From positions 24,607,275 to 24,671,274 of the forward strand of contig CM065179.1 in the NCBI GenBank assembly GCA_033026295.1: a stretch of DNA of 64,000 nucleotides, written 5' to 3'. This document shows positions 11,991 through 25,168 of the stretch, piece by piece (the stretch's first letter is position 1; every line of letters begins with the position of its first letter). The position numbers and the translations under genes are program-made. Source of the DNA: Channa striata. Lineage: Eukaryota; Chordata; Actinopteri; Anabantiformes; Channidae. Under the pieces are notes generated by a model. That model saw only the letters and a list, made by a program, of their open reading frames with translations, was not told the origin of the DNA and searched no databases.

Positions 11991-13337
11991 AAGTGTATCC
12001 TAAGCTGAGTAAAATATATTGTTTTCAAATCTTGGAATTATTTGCACATTTTATAATAAAAAGATGATTTCTATCTGTAGTCCTGTGTGGCCACGGCGAA
12101 CAATGTTTGCCCGTGGCTTTGCCCATGGCCTTCTGTGTATCTCTTTGTGATCATTTTGATTAAAAAGTAGTTTTATTTGGACTAATAACTAGTTAAGCAA
12201 AAATTGACCTAAACCAATTAAGTTTAAAACTATATTTTGACACAGGCCTCTTCTATAAATCAAGGCCACCAGGTAATTATGCAGGATTCGTATTTGTTCA
12301 TGTTGTAATTTAGCGGTGCACACAAATTTTGAGCAATTGAGCAATTAACTGGAATTTACCACTGAACTTTTGGGGACCCTGGAGGTCTGAGGCTCGAGGC
12401 CATTTGCCTGTTTCACCTTGTCACAAGTCCATGTGTTTTGTAGATTTAATTAAAAGAATTTTAGCATAATTATTAGAAAAATTATAATTTATATTGTGCT
12501 CTAACTTTTATAAATTGCCTTAAAATATAAAACAGTTCCACCAAACTCGTGAATTATGAGGCCAACTCCATTTAACAAATCCACAGGGAGCATAAAATCA
12601 ACATGCACACTACAATTTAAAGAACCCCAAACTCATTGTTAGTATAACACAACTAGAAAGAGAAAATTATAATCAGAAAATACAGAGCTTAATATCATTG
12701 TAACTGAACGGACTACAAATCCACAAACCACCTCATCCATTCCTGAGCCCAGGTGGTCATCAGAGCAATAATTCTCATCTTTTCACTTCTACAATTTTTT
12801 TTCTCTTTTCTAACAGCCCCTTGAGAACAGGATTTATAACCTCCTACTGAAGGTTCAAGTTCAGCATGTATCCACCTATATGTCCTCCACTGCTTGTGTG
12901 GCCTCTAAGACCTGTCATCTCTCACAAGGGGTCGTCATCCCACTGTTTCTGTGTCCTGACCTGATGAGCCTGACCTTCCACAGACACCCACTGGGGAAAT
13001 CCTGCTTCCTAAAATAAACCACAGTGACCTTGTGCCCTCTGTTTTCTCTCAGAACTCAATAAAGTGACACATGCATACAGTAATCATTCATTACCACAGA
13101 TGGCTCACAAGAACAGGTGCCCATATGCTTATTAGTATCTACTATACTGTAAGAAATTTAGTCTCAATCGCTGTCCATTAAAATGTAAAAAATAATAATA
13201 ATAATTCATAAGCCTTGTGCAATCAGATGAAACACAAGCCTGCAGCATTTGTCTGAAATATCTGAATCAGGAACAATATAACTTATTTTCTTTGAAAACA
13301 ATTTTAAAAAGGTTAATAAGATCTAATAATGAAATAC
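11991..13337. other. Intronic DNA, nothing recognised
   Basis: AT-rich unique sequence. The short GGCCACGG and CCGTGGC inverted motif at about 12091-12118 is too short to interpret. Confidence 0.4.
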
Positions 13338-13575
13338 AATTAACCAAACAAGGGAATGATGTGTATCCTGTGTACCTGCAGTAAACTAATCACAGTGAAG
13401 GCCCTGATGTGTATCTTCTGCCCTTGAATTAACCTAAACAAGAAGATCAATGTGTAGCTTGTACAAATAAATTAACTAAGACCAGGGAATCATGTGTATC
13501 TCATGGATAAAAAAAAAAAAAAGGGAATGATTTGTATATTTTTTTTTACACATAAATTAATTTAACTGAAAAGAA
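13338..13575. repeat. Minisatellite, about five degenerate units of 40-50 bases
   Basis: GGGAATGATGTGTATCCTGT, GGCCCTGATGTGTATCTTCT, AGATCAATGTGTAGCTTGTA, GGGAATCATGTGTATCTCAT and GGGAATGATTTGTATATTTT begin at about 13351, 13401, 13444, 13485 and 13522. The segments between them share an AATTAAC-type AT-rich part (TGAATTAACCTAAACAAG, ATAAATTAACTAAGACC). The units have diverged and an A run interrupts the fourth. Confidence 0.7.
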
Positions 13576-14842
13576 AGAAAAAAGATGTCAGGCTTGAGAT
13601 TGCATTCATGCAAATAAATGACTTTACTGTAACCTCTGTCTGTTTTGAATTGCTAAATCTGCCACAGAGCAACCATGTCTACTAAAACATTTGTGTTTCT
13701 ATGCAACAAAACTGCAATTGGATTACACTTGCTATAAACATAAGCCAAATACATGAACAATTAATGCATTGTTACTTAATATATGAAGAAAATATTGCCA
13801 TACTAAATGTTTTTGTCCTGCAAAATATCAGTATAAATATCAAAAATCAGTCTTCAAGTCAACATCTAGTGTGTCTGACTAGAGCAGCACTGTTGCGCAA
13901 CATTTGTGAGCTTTGTATGGCGATGGATGGATCACCGAGCAGCCCGTCCATGAATGAACATACCTAGGGGCCTGACGTAAAGTTCAGTTAGAAGGTGTAA
14001 AATGTCCACAAATAAATAAAAAAAAGGCCTAAATACACCTAAAAATACAAAATGACAACAAAGAAGTGGGGCCGTATTGCCCAGCATCAGTTGCTTCACT
14101 TCTCCTGCAACTAAACACAAGATACGTGTAAGAAGAGATGCAACAACCGGGCTTTAAGCCTGCACACGTTTCCTATCCCTATGATGTGTCTGTAGAAATG
14201 TTTTTTTTGCCTGTCGAGGATAAAAACTCTGTATCAAATGTGGGAACAACAGTGTAAATCACAATTATTTTGCCTTGTGTTTGGTCCAAGCCTGAGGTTG
14301 CAGTAGCATGTAATGCTGCTGCCCATTTGAAATCAGATGTTACAACTGCTAACGGGTGTGAAGTTAAATTGTCTGTTGTTTAGAGAAGCTTCTAAAAGTC
14401 ATTACAGTATACAGGAAGTGAATTCTCTCAACAAAAGAAGGGAACAATGAAACAAGAATATCAGACAGACACAGTAACATGTGTGCACTTTTTTCATCTA
14501 CTGTTTTCTGTTTCTTTTATCTTCTCTCCCCTTTTCCCCTCCATCTGTCTTATTTGTTCTAAATCTTCTCTTCTCTTGCTGTCTCCCAAGCCAATGCTTT
14601 TCTCTTCAGTCCGCAGAATTAAAATTGTTCCAAATTGTTTTCAACAATCACCTCTTCACTAACAGCTTTTCTCCCACAATACAATACACAGCACATCACA
14701 ATGCAACCCTGGATTTGGTTGTTGTACTTTTTATTTGTATGCCAAATTCCCCATGAAGAATCTAGCTGCCAGCTAACTGTCCCAGAGTGGAGATTATCCA
14801 ACATTATAATGGGCTGATAACCCTGTGAATGTGTCCTTTATA

Positions 14843-14881
<39 letters not shown>

Positions 14882-16599
14882 GGTATGAGTGTGGGGGTGT
14901 GTGTGTAAGGGATAGTGCAAGTGTTTCTGAGAGAAAGAGAAAGAGAGAAAAAGCACCTAAACCAGTCACAATAACAATAACTTAGCTACGATAACCCTAA
15001 TCTGACACAGGAAGTAATTCCTTGCCTTACTCCAACAACAGGGGGATTTGCCACCATTGCCGCAGGCTGATAGTGTCATTGGAAAAGAATAAGGGGCTCC
15101 TGCCCCCACAAGTGCAGGGATTATGTCAAGACAATGTGCCTCTGTGTATTAGCTTTATCTGCCCTGTGATATAAAATTATTCTACATGGCTATATGCTGT
15201 AATAGATTAATGGATTTGTAATTACACAATTACAAGGTGTAAAATGCTGTTCCTCAATACAGACTGAATAGGGAAGATGTGGTGGTTATGCCATAAACCT
15301 TTTAATAGAGGTATTATCAAACAGTAACACTGCCTTCACATTATAAATGAAAGTATGCCATGACTCCACTGTTCATATTTCTCTGGCTTTACATTCTGGG
15401 ATTTCGATATTCAACTGTAAGTAGATTATAGTTACTTATAGTAGAATTTACTGACATTTGATAAAATGATAAAAAAACATTTTTAGTTGTAATATTGCAA
15501 CAATGCATGTTGAAAACAAATTCGAATGTAACCAAATTAGAAAAAATATCTCGCATTTCAATAAATTATCTGGAATCAAAACGAATTGATAAATAAACAC
15601 ATATTTATTGCATTATTATTGAATAAATAAAAATAAGTAAAAAAAGAGAAAAATAATGAATGGGGCATAGCTCTTGTTTTCCATATGTGCAATATGGATG
15701 TTCACACCATTTGTCTTCAAACATTATTCTGTGTCTTAATTTCCATTTCAGAAGAAGTCACCACTGCTCCCAGTAGTCTTTAATAGGCCACTCTAAACTT
15801 AATCATAGGGACAGTAAAAGATAACTGGGACCAAACCTCATTAAGGCTTTTCCATAACTAAATACTTACAGTCACAAGGCCATCTCATTGAGGGGAACAC
15901 TGTAACAGTGGAGCTGCTATGGGGCCAATAGCAGCAGACTGTAATTGTGTTGGTCAGTGACTGTAAGGCCACGTGTTGGAGCTCAGTCAACCGCAACAGC
16001 AGTATCAGTGGCGTAAGGAGAGACAAGCTTTCTCTGCATCTGGTCTTCACTGAGTACTGTCATGACAGCCCTGCACTTGGCCATGGATGATTAGCCACTG
16101 TGTTTTGTCATGTGTCATTCTTGGTGGGGGCCCTGGTGTCAGCCAGGGTAGTCTGATCCAAAGAGAGCGAGAGCAAGTGGGGCGGGCGGGGCAGAGGTGC
16201 AGCGTGGGAACACTGTGTTGAGGTAAATGTAGTCCCATCTGTGTATTACATAAGTGTGGGATCAGCTTGAAAAATGTCAAGCTCATTACACTGTTGCTTG
16301 AAATAATGCAAAGCTCTGATGTAGCAACAGAGGAAGCAGTCTGAGCACCCAATGTCCAATGTCCTTCTGTGTATTTTTTGTCCCATTGAAATTACTCCAA
16401 ATAAGCCGAAAGAGAAGTAGTAGTAGTGTCAATTTTACCCCATGGCCTAAAATGAGGCAAGGAGGAGAAATGTTCATAAATCCTTTTAATGTCCTTAAAT
16501 TAAAATGAGGTCCGCATGTTGCATGAAAAACCTTCTTTTTGCTGTAAATATCTAGGTTGTCTATTCAAGTAGGCTCCTTGCAAGTACTATTTTAAATCT
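13576..16599. other. Intronic DNA with a long TG repeat
   Basis: Apart from the TG microsatellite at 14844 I see no repeat family and no exon. The overlapping frames at 14447-14817 are a pyrimidine-rich stretch read in several frames. Confidence 0.4.
14844..14880. repeat. (TG)n microsatellite
   Basis: A perfect run of about 18 TG dinucleotides is followed by an imperfect GTGTGGGGGTGTGTGTGT. On the gene (minus) strand it is a CA run. Confidence 0.95.
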
Positions 16600-16935
16600 A
16601 GCTTTGGGAAGCAACAAGTGAATGAAATAAGTAACTAGTAATGTAGCTGCAATCACTAATTAGTAATCGCATTACAGTTACTAATCAAAATATTGGTGTG
16701 TATTAATGAGTAACATCTGAATATATTATCTTTGGTTAAAAAAAAGCTTATATGAAGAATTTTGAACAAACTTTGTTGCTCTTCTAATAAAGTAAGTGCG
16801 GCTTCCACCCCCAAAGCCCTGTTTTCTTGCCCGCTTCAAGACATGTTTTGGAAAAAAACTAATGTAATGAGTTACTTTGCTTTGATGGAGCAAATAAAAT
16901 AATCACATTACTTTATTATAATTATTTCATTATAA
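16600..16935. mobile_element. Probable decayed nonautonomous DNA transposon
   Basis: GGGAAGCAACAAGTGAATGA, AAGTAACTAGTAATGTAGC, CACTAATTAGTAATCGCATT and ACAGTTACTAATC on the left, with TAATGTAATGAGTTACTTTG and ATCACATTACTTTATTATAA on the right, resemble the TTAC/GTAA-rich ends of common fish hAT-like nonautonomous elements. I cannot define termini or a target duplication, so this is a family-resemblance call only. Confidence 0.3.
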
Positions 16936-17939
16936 AAGAAGGACTTATGGACTGCCCAGAGTGCTGCTTTTACAAAAAAGGTCCAGTTTAATGAATCATA
17001 TATAATCCCTTTTAAATGTAATATCATGCCAATAACAGCATAGTTGCATTTCGTAGATTCTAATAATCAGGATTATTTTATGATGTCTGTATAACACAGT
17101 TTGAATTCCTAAGTATCCCTTACATACACTACACCCTATGGCTATTTATCTCCACTGTGTGTTTCTAATAGAATTATTACTGCCACACTTATGTCTAATA
17201 ATGTTGGATAAACAACTTGAAAAAAATAAGTCCTTCATTCTGTTTTAGTCTGATCATTGTGTTTAAACGTGATTTCAGTGCTTCATGATGTCTTTGGGGT
17301 TGTAAGATACTAGTGTGATTAAAGCAAAAGAAAAAAATCCCAATCTGTTTTTAGCTACCATTCAGCGACAATTGGCAGTTCTCACAAGTGAATTTTGACA
17401 CTAATAGAGAGGCAGTGCATTGTGTGCCAGAGTGTGATTTTTTTGGAGGAATAAAAAGGAGGACAAGATCCTCCAGAGAGAGCTCCATTCTGTTCGCTGG
17501 CATGCAGTGCTGCTACTGGGAGTGGGAGGATGGATCCATGATCGCTCCATCTCCATGTCACACACTCTTTGTTTTTGTATGTTTTCTGTTACAACCACAC
17601 ACGAACACACACATTTACAGTATGTACATGCTGGCACATACAAACTACATGCCTCGCTTGCAGTCACTCGCAGAAATCCCCTCACTCACAGGGGCCACAA
17701 CACACAGACTCAGTCAGGGGTCTCAGGGGCTTGTGTGTTGGTCAAGGAAAACAGCTGTGACTTTGCCAATGGCACTGGTAACAGCGGGGTGGGGGGTTCA
17801 CGAGATGAATGATCTAAAAACTCACACACTGTTTCTCTTGAGCATGTGTGATGTTTGGGATGCACTCTCTCTGAAGGATGGTCTCGATTAACAGTGAAAG
17901 GCAATTTCCACTGATACACACTGGGGTGGCGGTGATTTG

Positions 17940-18075
17940 ACTGGGTCTCTCTCCATCACACAAACATACACATACACTTATGTCTTATTTCCATAACTTA
18001 ACTCCTGGAGACTTACCCTAAATATTTTCCCTACTTGCCTAATACTAACCCTTACCCGAACCTTAAAGAGTATTA
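17940..18075 (-). repeat. Possible copy of the fish GTGTCC/GGTTAGGG interspersed repeat
   Basis: On the minus strand TTCGGGTAAGGGTTAGTATT lies beside TCTCCAGGAGTTAAGTTATG and a GTGTATGTGTATG run. This order recalls the common teleost repeat in which CCTAACCCTAACC lies beside a paired GGACA / TGTCC and a TG run. The better copy in this window is at 41.3 kb. Confidence 0.35.
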
Positions 18076-18544
18076 AACCTATGGTCCCGTTTTAAAGCTA
18101 AGAAAAAAATGTATCTGGATATTTAGCGTTGGAGTGGAGTTGAATGGAGCTTGCAATTCTGCATTCGGTCTGCCGTCTACTGGTTGAAACCCAGCTATTG
18201 CAATTGATTTTTGTTACTGGGTTCATCTGGTCACAGTAAATTCATCTGCACCAGCATTTGTCACCAACCAGCCACAAGCAGCCATCGCCAACCCCACCTC
18301 ACCTGTCTCCCTGCCCTTCTGCTGTAAAATCTATGTCTCCTGCTAATGCAGACTGAGAGTCTGGAGTTGTAGGAGACAGAGACAGCACAGTTTTCTTATG
18401 GCTTTTTATTATGGCACAGTGGGGCACCAAACCATTAGAACAGTAATTTGTCATAGCCCACTCCCCAACCTTGTCCCAACAATTAAAGTCATGTCCCCAC
18501 AAGTGATTCCCATACTTAGTTCCCTTTATGTTAGTCATACCTGG

Positions 18545-18564
18545 CACACACACACACACACAGT
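18545..18564. repeat. (CA)n microsatellite
   Basis: Ten CA units. Confidence 0.9.
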
Positions 18565-18616
18565 AAACAGTGTACAATACGATGTGAGGTGCACACACAC
18601 ACTATTACAACACACT

Positions 18617-18671
18617 GTACTGTACCAAAAACTGGCAGTAGGGGAGACCTTGCCAGTTTTTGGTACAGTAC
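18617..18671. repeat. Perfect 21-base-pair hairpin
   Basis: The arm at 18617-18637 (beginning GTACTGTACC, ending AACTGGCA) is the exact reverse complement of the arm at 18651-18671 (beginning TGCCAGTT, ending GTACAGTAC). The 13-base loop is GTAGGGGAGACCT. The right arm is also the end of the repeat copy that follows. Confidence 0.9.
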
Positions 18672-18866
18672 CTGAGAGTTTTCAGTACATTTACACGGCA
18701 TCAATACTGGCTTTGACACCTACTTCCTCATTCATTGCTACTGCTATTCTATCCTCCGTCCATCTGCTGGATTGTAAATGAAGTAGCAGAAGAAACAGGG
18801 GGAGGATTCCATATTCAAATATCACTTTTATGTGAAAGTTTGAAAAACAGCAAGACGAGGATGTTT
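18651..18866 (-). repeat. Unrecognised ~216-base repeat, copy 1
   Basis: Read on the minus strand this matches 25368-25564 read on the plus strand over almost its whole length. The shared 38-base end is identical (it ends GTACCAAAAACTGGCA). Further in, TGATATTTGAATATGGAAT, TTCTGCTACTTCATTTACAA and CCAGCAGATGGA are shared, with scattered substitutions. Relative to copy 2 it has about 20 extra bases (18689-18710 region). No coding frame is conserved. I do not recognise the family. It could be a MITE, or one terminal inverted repeat of a 6.9-kb unit. Confidence 0.85.
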
Positions 18867-21800
18867 AAAAGTCACTGACAAGCACACACAAGCACCATCG
18901 GGGTAAGGGTACAAACCTTGTACCTTTACACAGACAAACACACTTACACACGTCAGTCTTTACCCTCAGCATGTTGATGGAGGCAGGATGCCAGCATAAT
19001 CAGATTACTAAGGGGCTTGGCTAAAGATGCTACCTCCATACCAATACACACATGTGTGCACACACATGGGGTACAGCAAAGCAGGTGTGCTGCATAATCA
19101 ACATAGAGGCAAAATTACATGAATAATTTATCAATTAAGATTGACTGACATTTAGCATGTCCCCCAGTCTGGTTAGTATGTTTTGGTGAGAGCCTTCCAT
19201 TTAAATTTGGCCTATAATCAGTGGTTGTTCTGTGATTCATAAGGAAGTGAAAAAAAAACAAAAACATAATCCTTGTAGGTGGGTGGCAATTGCCTCAGGA
19301 AAAAGTATATTTGCTGCTAAGGCCAGTTACTGAACTTGGTGGAATAGCTGTAAAAGTTGGAATGGTAGAGGTAGTGGTGGGAGACTCATCAACGAATGAG
19401 TTGTCTTTTCCCAAGGTGGTCACTGTAATGTGACAACTCATTTCTCTAGGTAGCCCCGATGAGAGGATCATGAAGCTGAATGAGTGGGAAGTGTTGCAAA
19501 GCTAGTATATCCAGATGCTGGCTAAGCAATTTAGCCACAGTGAACAGGAACCAAAGAAGTAAACAGGGGGATCACGCTGTTCGGTGCTCGGACCTTATTC
19601 ACCATGCAGGTCAGCAGGGGGAAGGGAAGTACATTCTGATCTGGGCACGGCACAAGGTAACCATGCCTAGTGTGAGTATGACTTCAACCCATCTTTGCAA
19701 ACTGTCAAGGTTCCCTACTGGCCTCCACCATGCTGTCCGTAAGCTTTTCCCATAAAATGTGTATTATTCATGAGCCCCTGTTCTGATTGGCTGTAGATGT
19801 TCACCCCCTGTCCAATGGGGACACGACCAGATGAATAATACATGTTCTGTAACACTGTGGCTGCAGTTACATAATGGCGGCCACTGGAGACATCAAGGCA
19901 TCACAGTTAAATACAGTGATCTGTAAACTAGAGTCTAGTGCTGAATTTTAAGCAGATATTACAGAAAAGTAAAAGAAAGAGACCTAAAACTTCATCAGGT
20001 AATTAAATTTATAACACACACTTGCATCATCCTACCTTGCTCTTCACCCAGCTGCAATGCAAGACATGTTTACAGAAGTTATGTTTGTGCCATATTGCTC
20101 AATATATCCTCAGCATAGCAGTAGAGCATTGGTGACTTATCTTGGAATTTCCAAATTTCTATTTCGGTGGGAGCACCTTCAACACCATTCCCTTTCTCTC
20201 TCTTTCGCAGAAGTTTAAAAAATTTGAAAGATCTTGTCCCAAGTCTCTACTAGCACTTTAATATAGACATGCAACAACCTGCACCTTAATTTTTTACAGC
20301 TCATCGTCACATTTAAATGTTCAGTATTTAGGTAGGGTTTGGTGCCCGCATCAAAGTACATTCCTCTTCTACTTGCCACTTTGTACAGCAGATGCAAAAA
20401 AAAGAAAAAGAAACACACTACCTAAACCTTCTCTGTTACAGCCCCCTTGTCACCTCTGTGTTTTTCATCTGTCTGTGGGTTTCAGTCAGAGGAAAAGGAA
20501 GAAATTACGCACAACACATAGTGTAATCTTTTATGTGTGAGCCGAGAGAGACAAATTGGCATTTTGCAAAATATCACCTGGGATCATGTTGATCCTGATG
20601 TGGCTGAATAAGCACACTTATAGTTAGATTTAGTGGAGGATGCAGGAAGGAAAGTGAGACGGAGAAAACCTGAGAAATACACTCAGGTGTTAAAAAAAAA
20701 AAAAGGGCAAAGGAAAAATGGCGGTGGGGGGCTTGGGGGTTGGGGGGCTAAGCGAGAGGCACAGTAAGCGCAGGGAGGTGGAGATATAGAGTGAGCTTTC
20801 CAGGAGATGAAATCCATCTCCATAAAAATCCAATCCTCTTACTGTGCAATATGCTCCAAATGGACAGATTGACATAAGGGGTCGCAACCCTGACTGTAAC
20901 CCTGGCAACCATTCCACTCGCCATCCCAACCCTCACACCTGTCTCTTCCTACTGTATTTCCTCTGGTTGTAAAATTGTGTTCTTTACCATTCTTGCTTTC
21001 TCACTCGTTCCACTCCTCTAAATCCTATATGGTGCAATTTACTCTGACATGTGCTGATTTTACATGAAGAGGCCAGCAACTTTGAACTTGTTAAATGATT
21101 TAGGGTTTTGTGTTATGCATGCAAAAATGTAATAAATAAGTCAAAACAGAGACTATGAGTGCAAAAGATACCCTGCACAAACATTATTGTTTGTGTTTCT
21201 CTTACTTTTGTTGGATTTATCAAATTTGTAGCTCAGAGCGGCTAGGCTAGGGGCCTGCTGATCCCCCTGCCTGAGTCTAGATTTTAGGTTCTTTGCTTAT
21301 GATTATAAATACATGTATAACCTTCATGACAGCAAGGCAACAAATCATTATAAATCATTAAAATAAATCACTATAATTAAATAAAATAATACTTTTTAAC
21401 ACTGGTTTCATAGGGATAGAAGAAGGCGTTTATTTTTTTTTTACCATTTTGTTTAGGATTATTTGGTATAACTAGATTTAGAAATCATGTCTGAATTCTA
21501 AAAGTTGCTTATTAGACCTTTATAAAATCAATTCACTTTGCAATTACAGTCCACACCTTCCCTCCGCCCTGCACAGTGCTTCATGTAGTTAAGATTGTGA
21601 AATTACAAGCAATGCTAATGTTGCTAAAGTAATGCTAAATAACTGTGATTGGTCAGAAGTTGTCTCAATCAAAATCACATTAGGAAGCAAATATGTATGC
21701 AATGCTGCCAGTGATGTATAGTAAACTTGGGTCACAGCAAGTTTTAAGTGCTGATCAGAAAATAACTTCAATTGTTACTGTTGTCCACAAAAATTCCCTT

Positions 21801-24800
21801 TCGTTAACTGTGTGCGCCACTATAAGCCCAACATTAAAAAAATCTTTAAAATAAATGCAATTTAGGCCTATTGGCATTATAATATTATTTCCATTTTTAA
21901 ATTAACATACGTCTTTCTACTCCGCTCCTGCTCTAGTCAACTTCATTAAGTTCTACTTTCCAAAAAGGACAAATAGAACCACTAATGTACCAGCAACAGC
22001 AACAATTAGAAAATACTGTGTACTGCTGCCAACCATATGTTATTGAAGCAGCTCTGTACTGTGTACTGCTCTTAATTTTTCTTGTACAACATTCACTGCC
22101 TCGATACTTACCTGATGTTTGAATAAATCCAGCTGTCACACTACTTTACCTTCAGAGAGCGCTTACTGTTTTTAAAGGAACCTCCTGTACCAAAGGCTGT
22201 TACATGAACTTGTATACCTCCAGGAAGAATGCAACTAGAAGCCTTAAGCAATAAAAAGGTTATATGGTCTGATAGATCTGTCTGGCTTTTCTTTCTTTTG
22301 AACAAGTTTGAAAGAAGCACAAGCACTCCTGCAACCTTTGGTGTCTACTGCTAGGTTTTAATCATTTAGTTCTACATGGTACAGCAGCCATTAGATGTGA
22401 TGAATGACCTGAACGGTGAGATAATGACCACCCCAGGGTGCAAACACCATTCCGTCATGACTATGTCTCCAGTGTCACTAACCTGACAGTAAAGTCATAA
22501 ACCCAGTGACTCCTTCCATGACCACGGGTAGCATTTGGAACCATTTACACATTTTGGTAAAGTATATTTCCATGTACTTCATCAAACCCACTCTCAGCGG
22601 ACCCATACATCCTGCAAGGCAAGAATCACTTGACCGAAGGAGACTGCCAAAGTCGTCACTGAGCTAGTTTTTTACGGCCTTTATAGTTTGACCGTCTATG
22701 TAGAATTTAAAATGGCGAAGAACAGGAATAGACAACGGACCTTAGGAAATCAGCAAAACTCTGTAGAAGAAATTGGAAAATTGTTTAACAGTAAATAATC
22801 TGGCAATCCAACTAAAGACATGGTACACGTCCAAAAGCCCACAATATGAAATATGGAAAAAAAAAAACAGTTAACTTGCCTCTAATCTTTTAACTTTGCT
22901 ATCTTCTATTGTTATTTTATACACAAATAAAATTATTGCATGTTATAACTACCAAAATGCAGACATTTTAAAAATCTAAATTAGGAAATAAGTACATTTA
23001 GTGTAATGAATCAACACAGTCAAATTTCTCCCAGTTCATTTCTCCCATGAGCTACAAAAGGATAGATGCAGGATGTAGGAGACTGAGCTTTAGTTAATAG
23101 CAATTTCTCACTGTGACAAACAAGGTTTTAAAAATGTATTGCATGAATTTGCAAAATTATACCCCTGTACATAAGTCTTTTTAAAAATAAAACTGTAAAA
23201 ACAAAAGTCATAAAAATGTAAATAAATGTAAATATTATAAATGCAATTTTCAATTATATAAAATACTATAAAATTGTACTTACTTCATTTGTATTATTTT
23301 TCATGTTGGCAACTCGATCATTTTAGAAAATTATAGCAGCAGTTTAAGGGGGGCTATAGTTGGTCTGAAGATGAGGTATATTCAATCACTTTTAGCTGCT
23401 TCTCTCTTTTTTTCACTCATGCTCCACCACACGGAACACAATGTATGCACATCTGCACAAGCTACAAAAGCCCAGTTCTTCCAGACATGTAATAAACGGA
23501 TGAAGGTATACAGGTTATCACTTCGAGGCATGGTTATTGGGTCGAGATGGTGCAGGAGTGCTGCAGTAATGAAGAAAGAAACCTAAAGGGAAAGATGGAG
23601 TGATGAAGACTCATTGAGGGAGATGTGGAGTCAAAGAACAGAAACTAAGTAACCCTGTCTTACCATTTTCATCTGACAACTTTTCTCTGCTTTTACTAAT
23701 TAAACTCCACTGATCCAAATATTATTTGTATTTAAATGTTCAAGTTGGGATGCTTGGCAAATAATAATAAAAAAATAAACAGTTATAGATTTTCCCTTAC
23801 CTCTGCAGTAGGTAAAAGAACACCTTGTACTTGAACACTATGCGGTTATGTACAACTGAAACGTCTTTGGAACAGCAGGATCTAAAATCAAATGTTCTGC
23901 TCATAAATAACACTTTTTCCACTTTGCACCAGCACTATGAATCCTGAAAATCCCGTAATAATGTTCTACAAAGCTAAGATGAAAGTGGAGCAGATGTGGA
24001 AAGTAAATTATTTATTTCTTCCCACAGAATGTGCCTTACCTAAAGAGTACAAGTAAACAACATATGTCATGAGATGCTTTGGTATTATTGAGACAATACA
24101 CCTCCGTGCAGATTTGAGCAGTTTATTGACAGCAAAAGTAAAAAATTTCTAAGAATTATCCTCAGCCATACATTCCAGATCGTGATCCGCATTTTATCCA
24201 TGTATTCATTTTTTTCATATCCTTGACCAAAACAATAATTTGAATACTACTACACTTTCATCCATACCATTGTCTCTCGATGAAAATAGTTTTTACTTGT
24301 TGTAATTTATACAAATGCATCTAACCATGAAGAGATAGTATAATAATGGACATGCGGGCACAGATAAGAAAAAAAGTACAGGAATAAGGATGTACTGCAC
24401 AACAATAACTTTGCTGTTTACTGATTATTTGGTGATTTAGACATATTTTTTTCCTCTAATAACATAATGAATCCCTTGATTGTTACTGGCATTTTGGAAA
24501 ATATCACTTACTGGACCATTATACGTTATCATTACCACAGTTATGGTTTAACAGTACTATCAGCAGGCCAGTATTGGCAGCGTTATTGATATGTGTGCTA
24601 ACTCATAACAAAGATTGTAGGTTTGTGTAGGAAGAGGTGAAGAGTGTCCAAAAACAGAAGACACAAAGATACAACTGACAAAGTACGCAGAATTAAAGTC
24701 TCTTCTGCCTGTGCATGGAGAGGTGAAGACGTGGAAATCTAACATTTTCAACTTCTACAAAGATAAAAAAAACTTTTTAGACATTTATTTACGTTTGGTT

Positions 24801-24821
24801 GCTTTTTTTTGTGTGAATTGC

Positions 24822-24840
24822 AAAAAAAAAAAAAAAAAAA
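24822..24840. repeat. A(19) homopolymer
   Basis: An uninterrupted A run. No LINE or SINE sequence is recognisable upstream, so it is not clearly a retroposon tail. Confidence 0.9.
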
Positions 24841-25081
24841 GTCAGGTCAGTTAGGCAGTCAGATTAGCAGCTATTCCCTGGCTGCATTATGCATAGTTTT
24901 TATTTTTTATTTTTTCCTGACATGCTTTGTACTGTTCTATTTTAGCCTCTTCAAACACTGGGAGACATCTCTCCATAGAAATGAACCAACCAGGCGAGTC
25001 TCCCCTGGCACTGAGAATTATGCAGAAAGTTACTGGAGCAATGTTTCTACTATTCTCTGCAGTATGTATTACACAGACACT

Positions 25082-25104
25082 CACACACACACACACACAC
25101 ACAC
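25082..25104. repeat. (CA)n microsatellite 1
   Basis: About 11 CA units. On the gene strand it is a TG run (UG in the pre-mRNA). Confidence 0.95.
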
Positions 25105-25134
25105 TGGGACAATCATATGCTAAAGAAAAATCAT

Positions 25135-25135
<1 letters not shown>

Positions 25136-25166
<31 letters not shown>
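25136..25166. repeat. (CA)n microsatellite 2
   Basis: About 15 CA units, 31 bases after the first array. The spacer is unique. Both arrays would be UG in the neuroligin pre-mRNA. Confidence 0.95.

Positions 25167-25168
<2 letters not shown>

Larger units (their letters stand above)
16936..18616. other. Intronic DNA, no exon recognised
   Basis: This stretch includes the longest open frame of the window (17388-17891 plus, 167 codons). That frame is crossed by four others on both strands, has no domain and passes through CA-rich DNA, so I do not call a gene. Confidence 0.4.

Noticed and set aside
17388..17891. Longest open frame of the window (167 codons, plus)
   Set aside because: No domain. 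It is overlapped by several frames on both strands, crosses CA-rich DNA, and has no splice or promoter context. Judged a chance frame.
18545..25166. CRISPR-like array
   Set aside because: The only short regularly repeated units are dinucleotide runs; there is no repeat-spacer structure, and the genome is that of a vertebrate.
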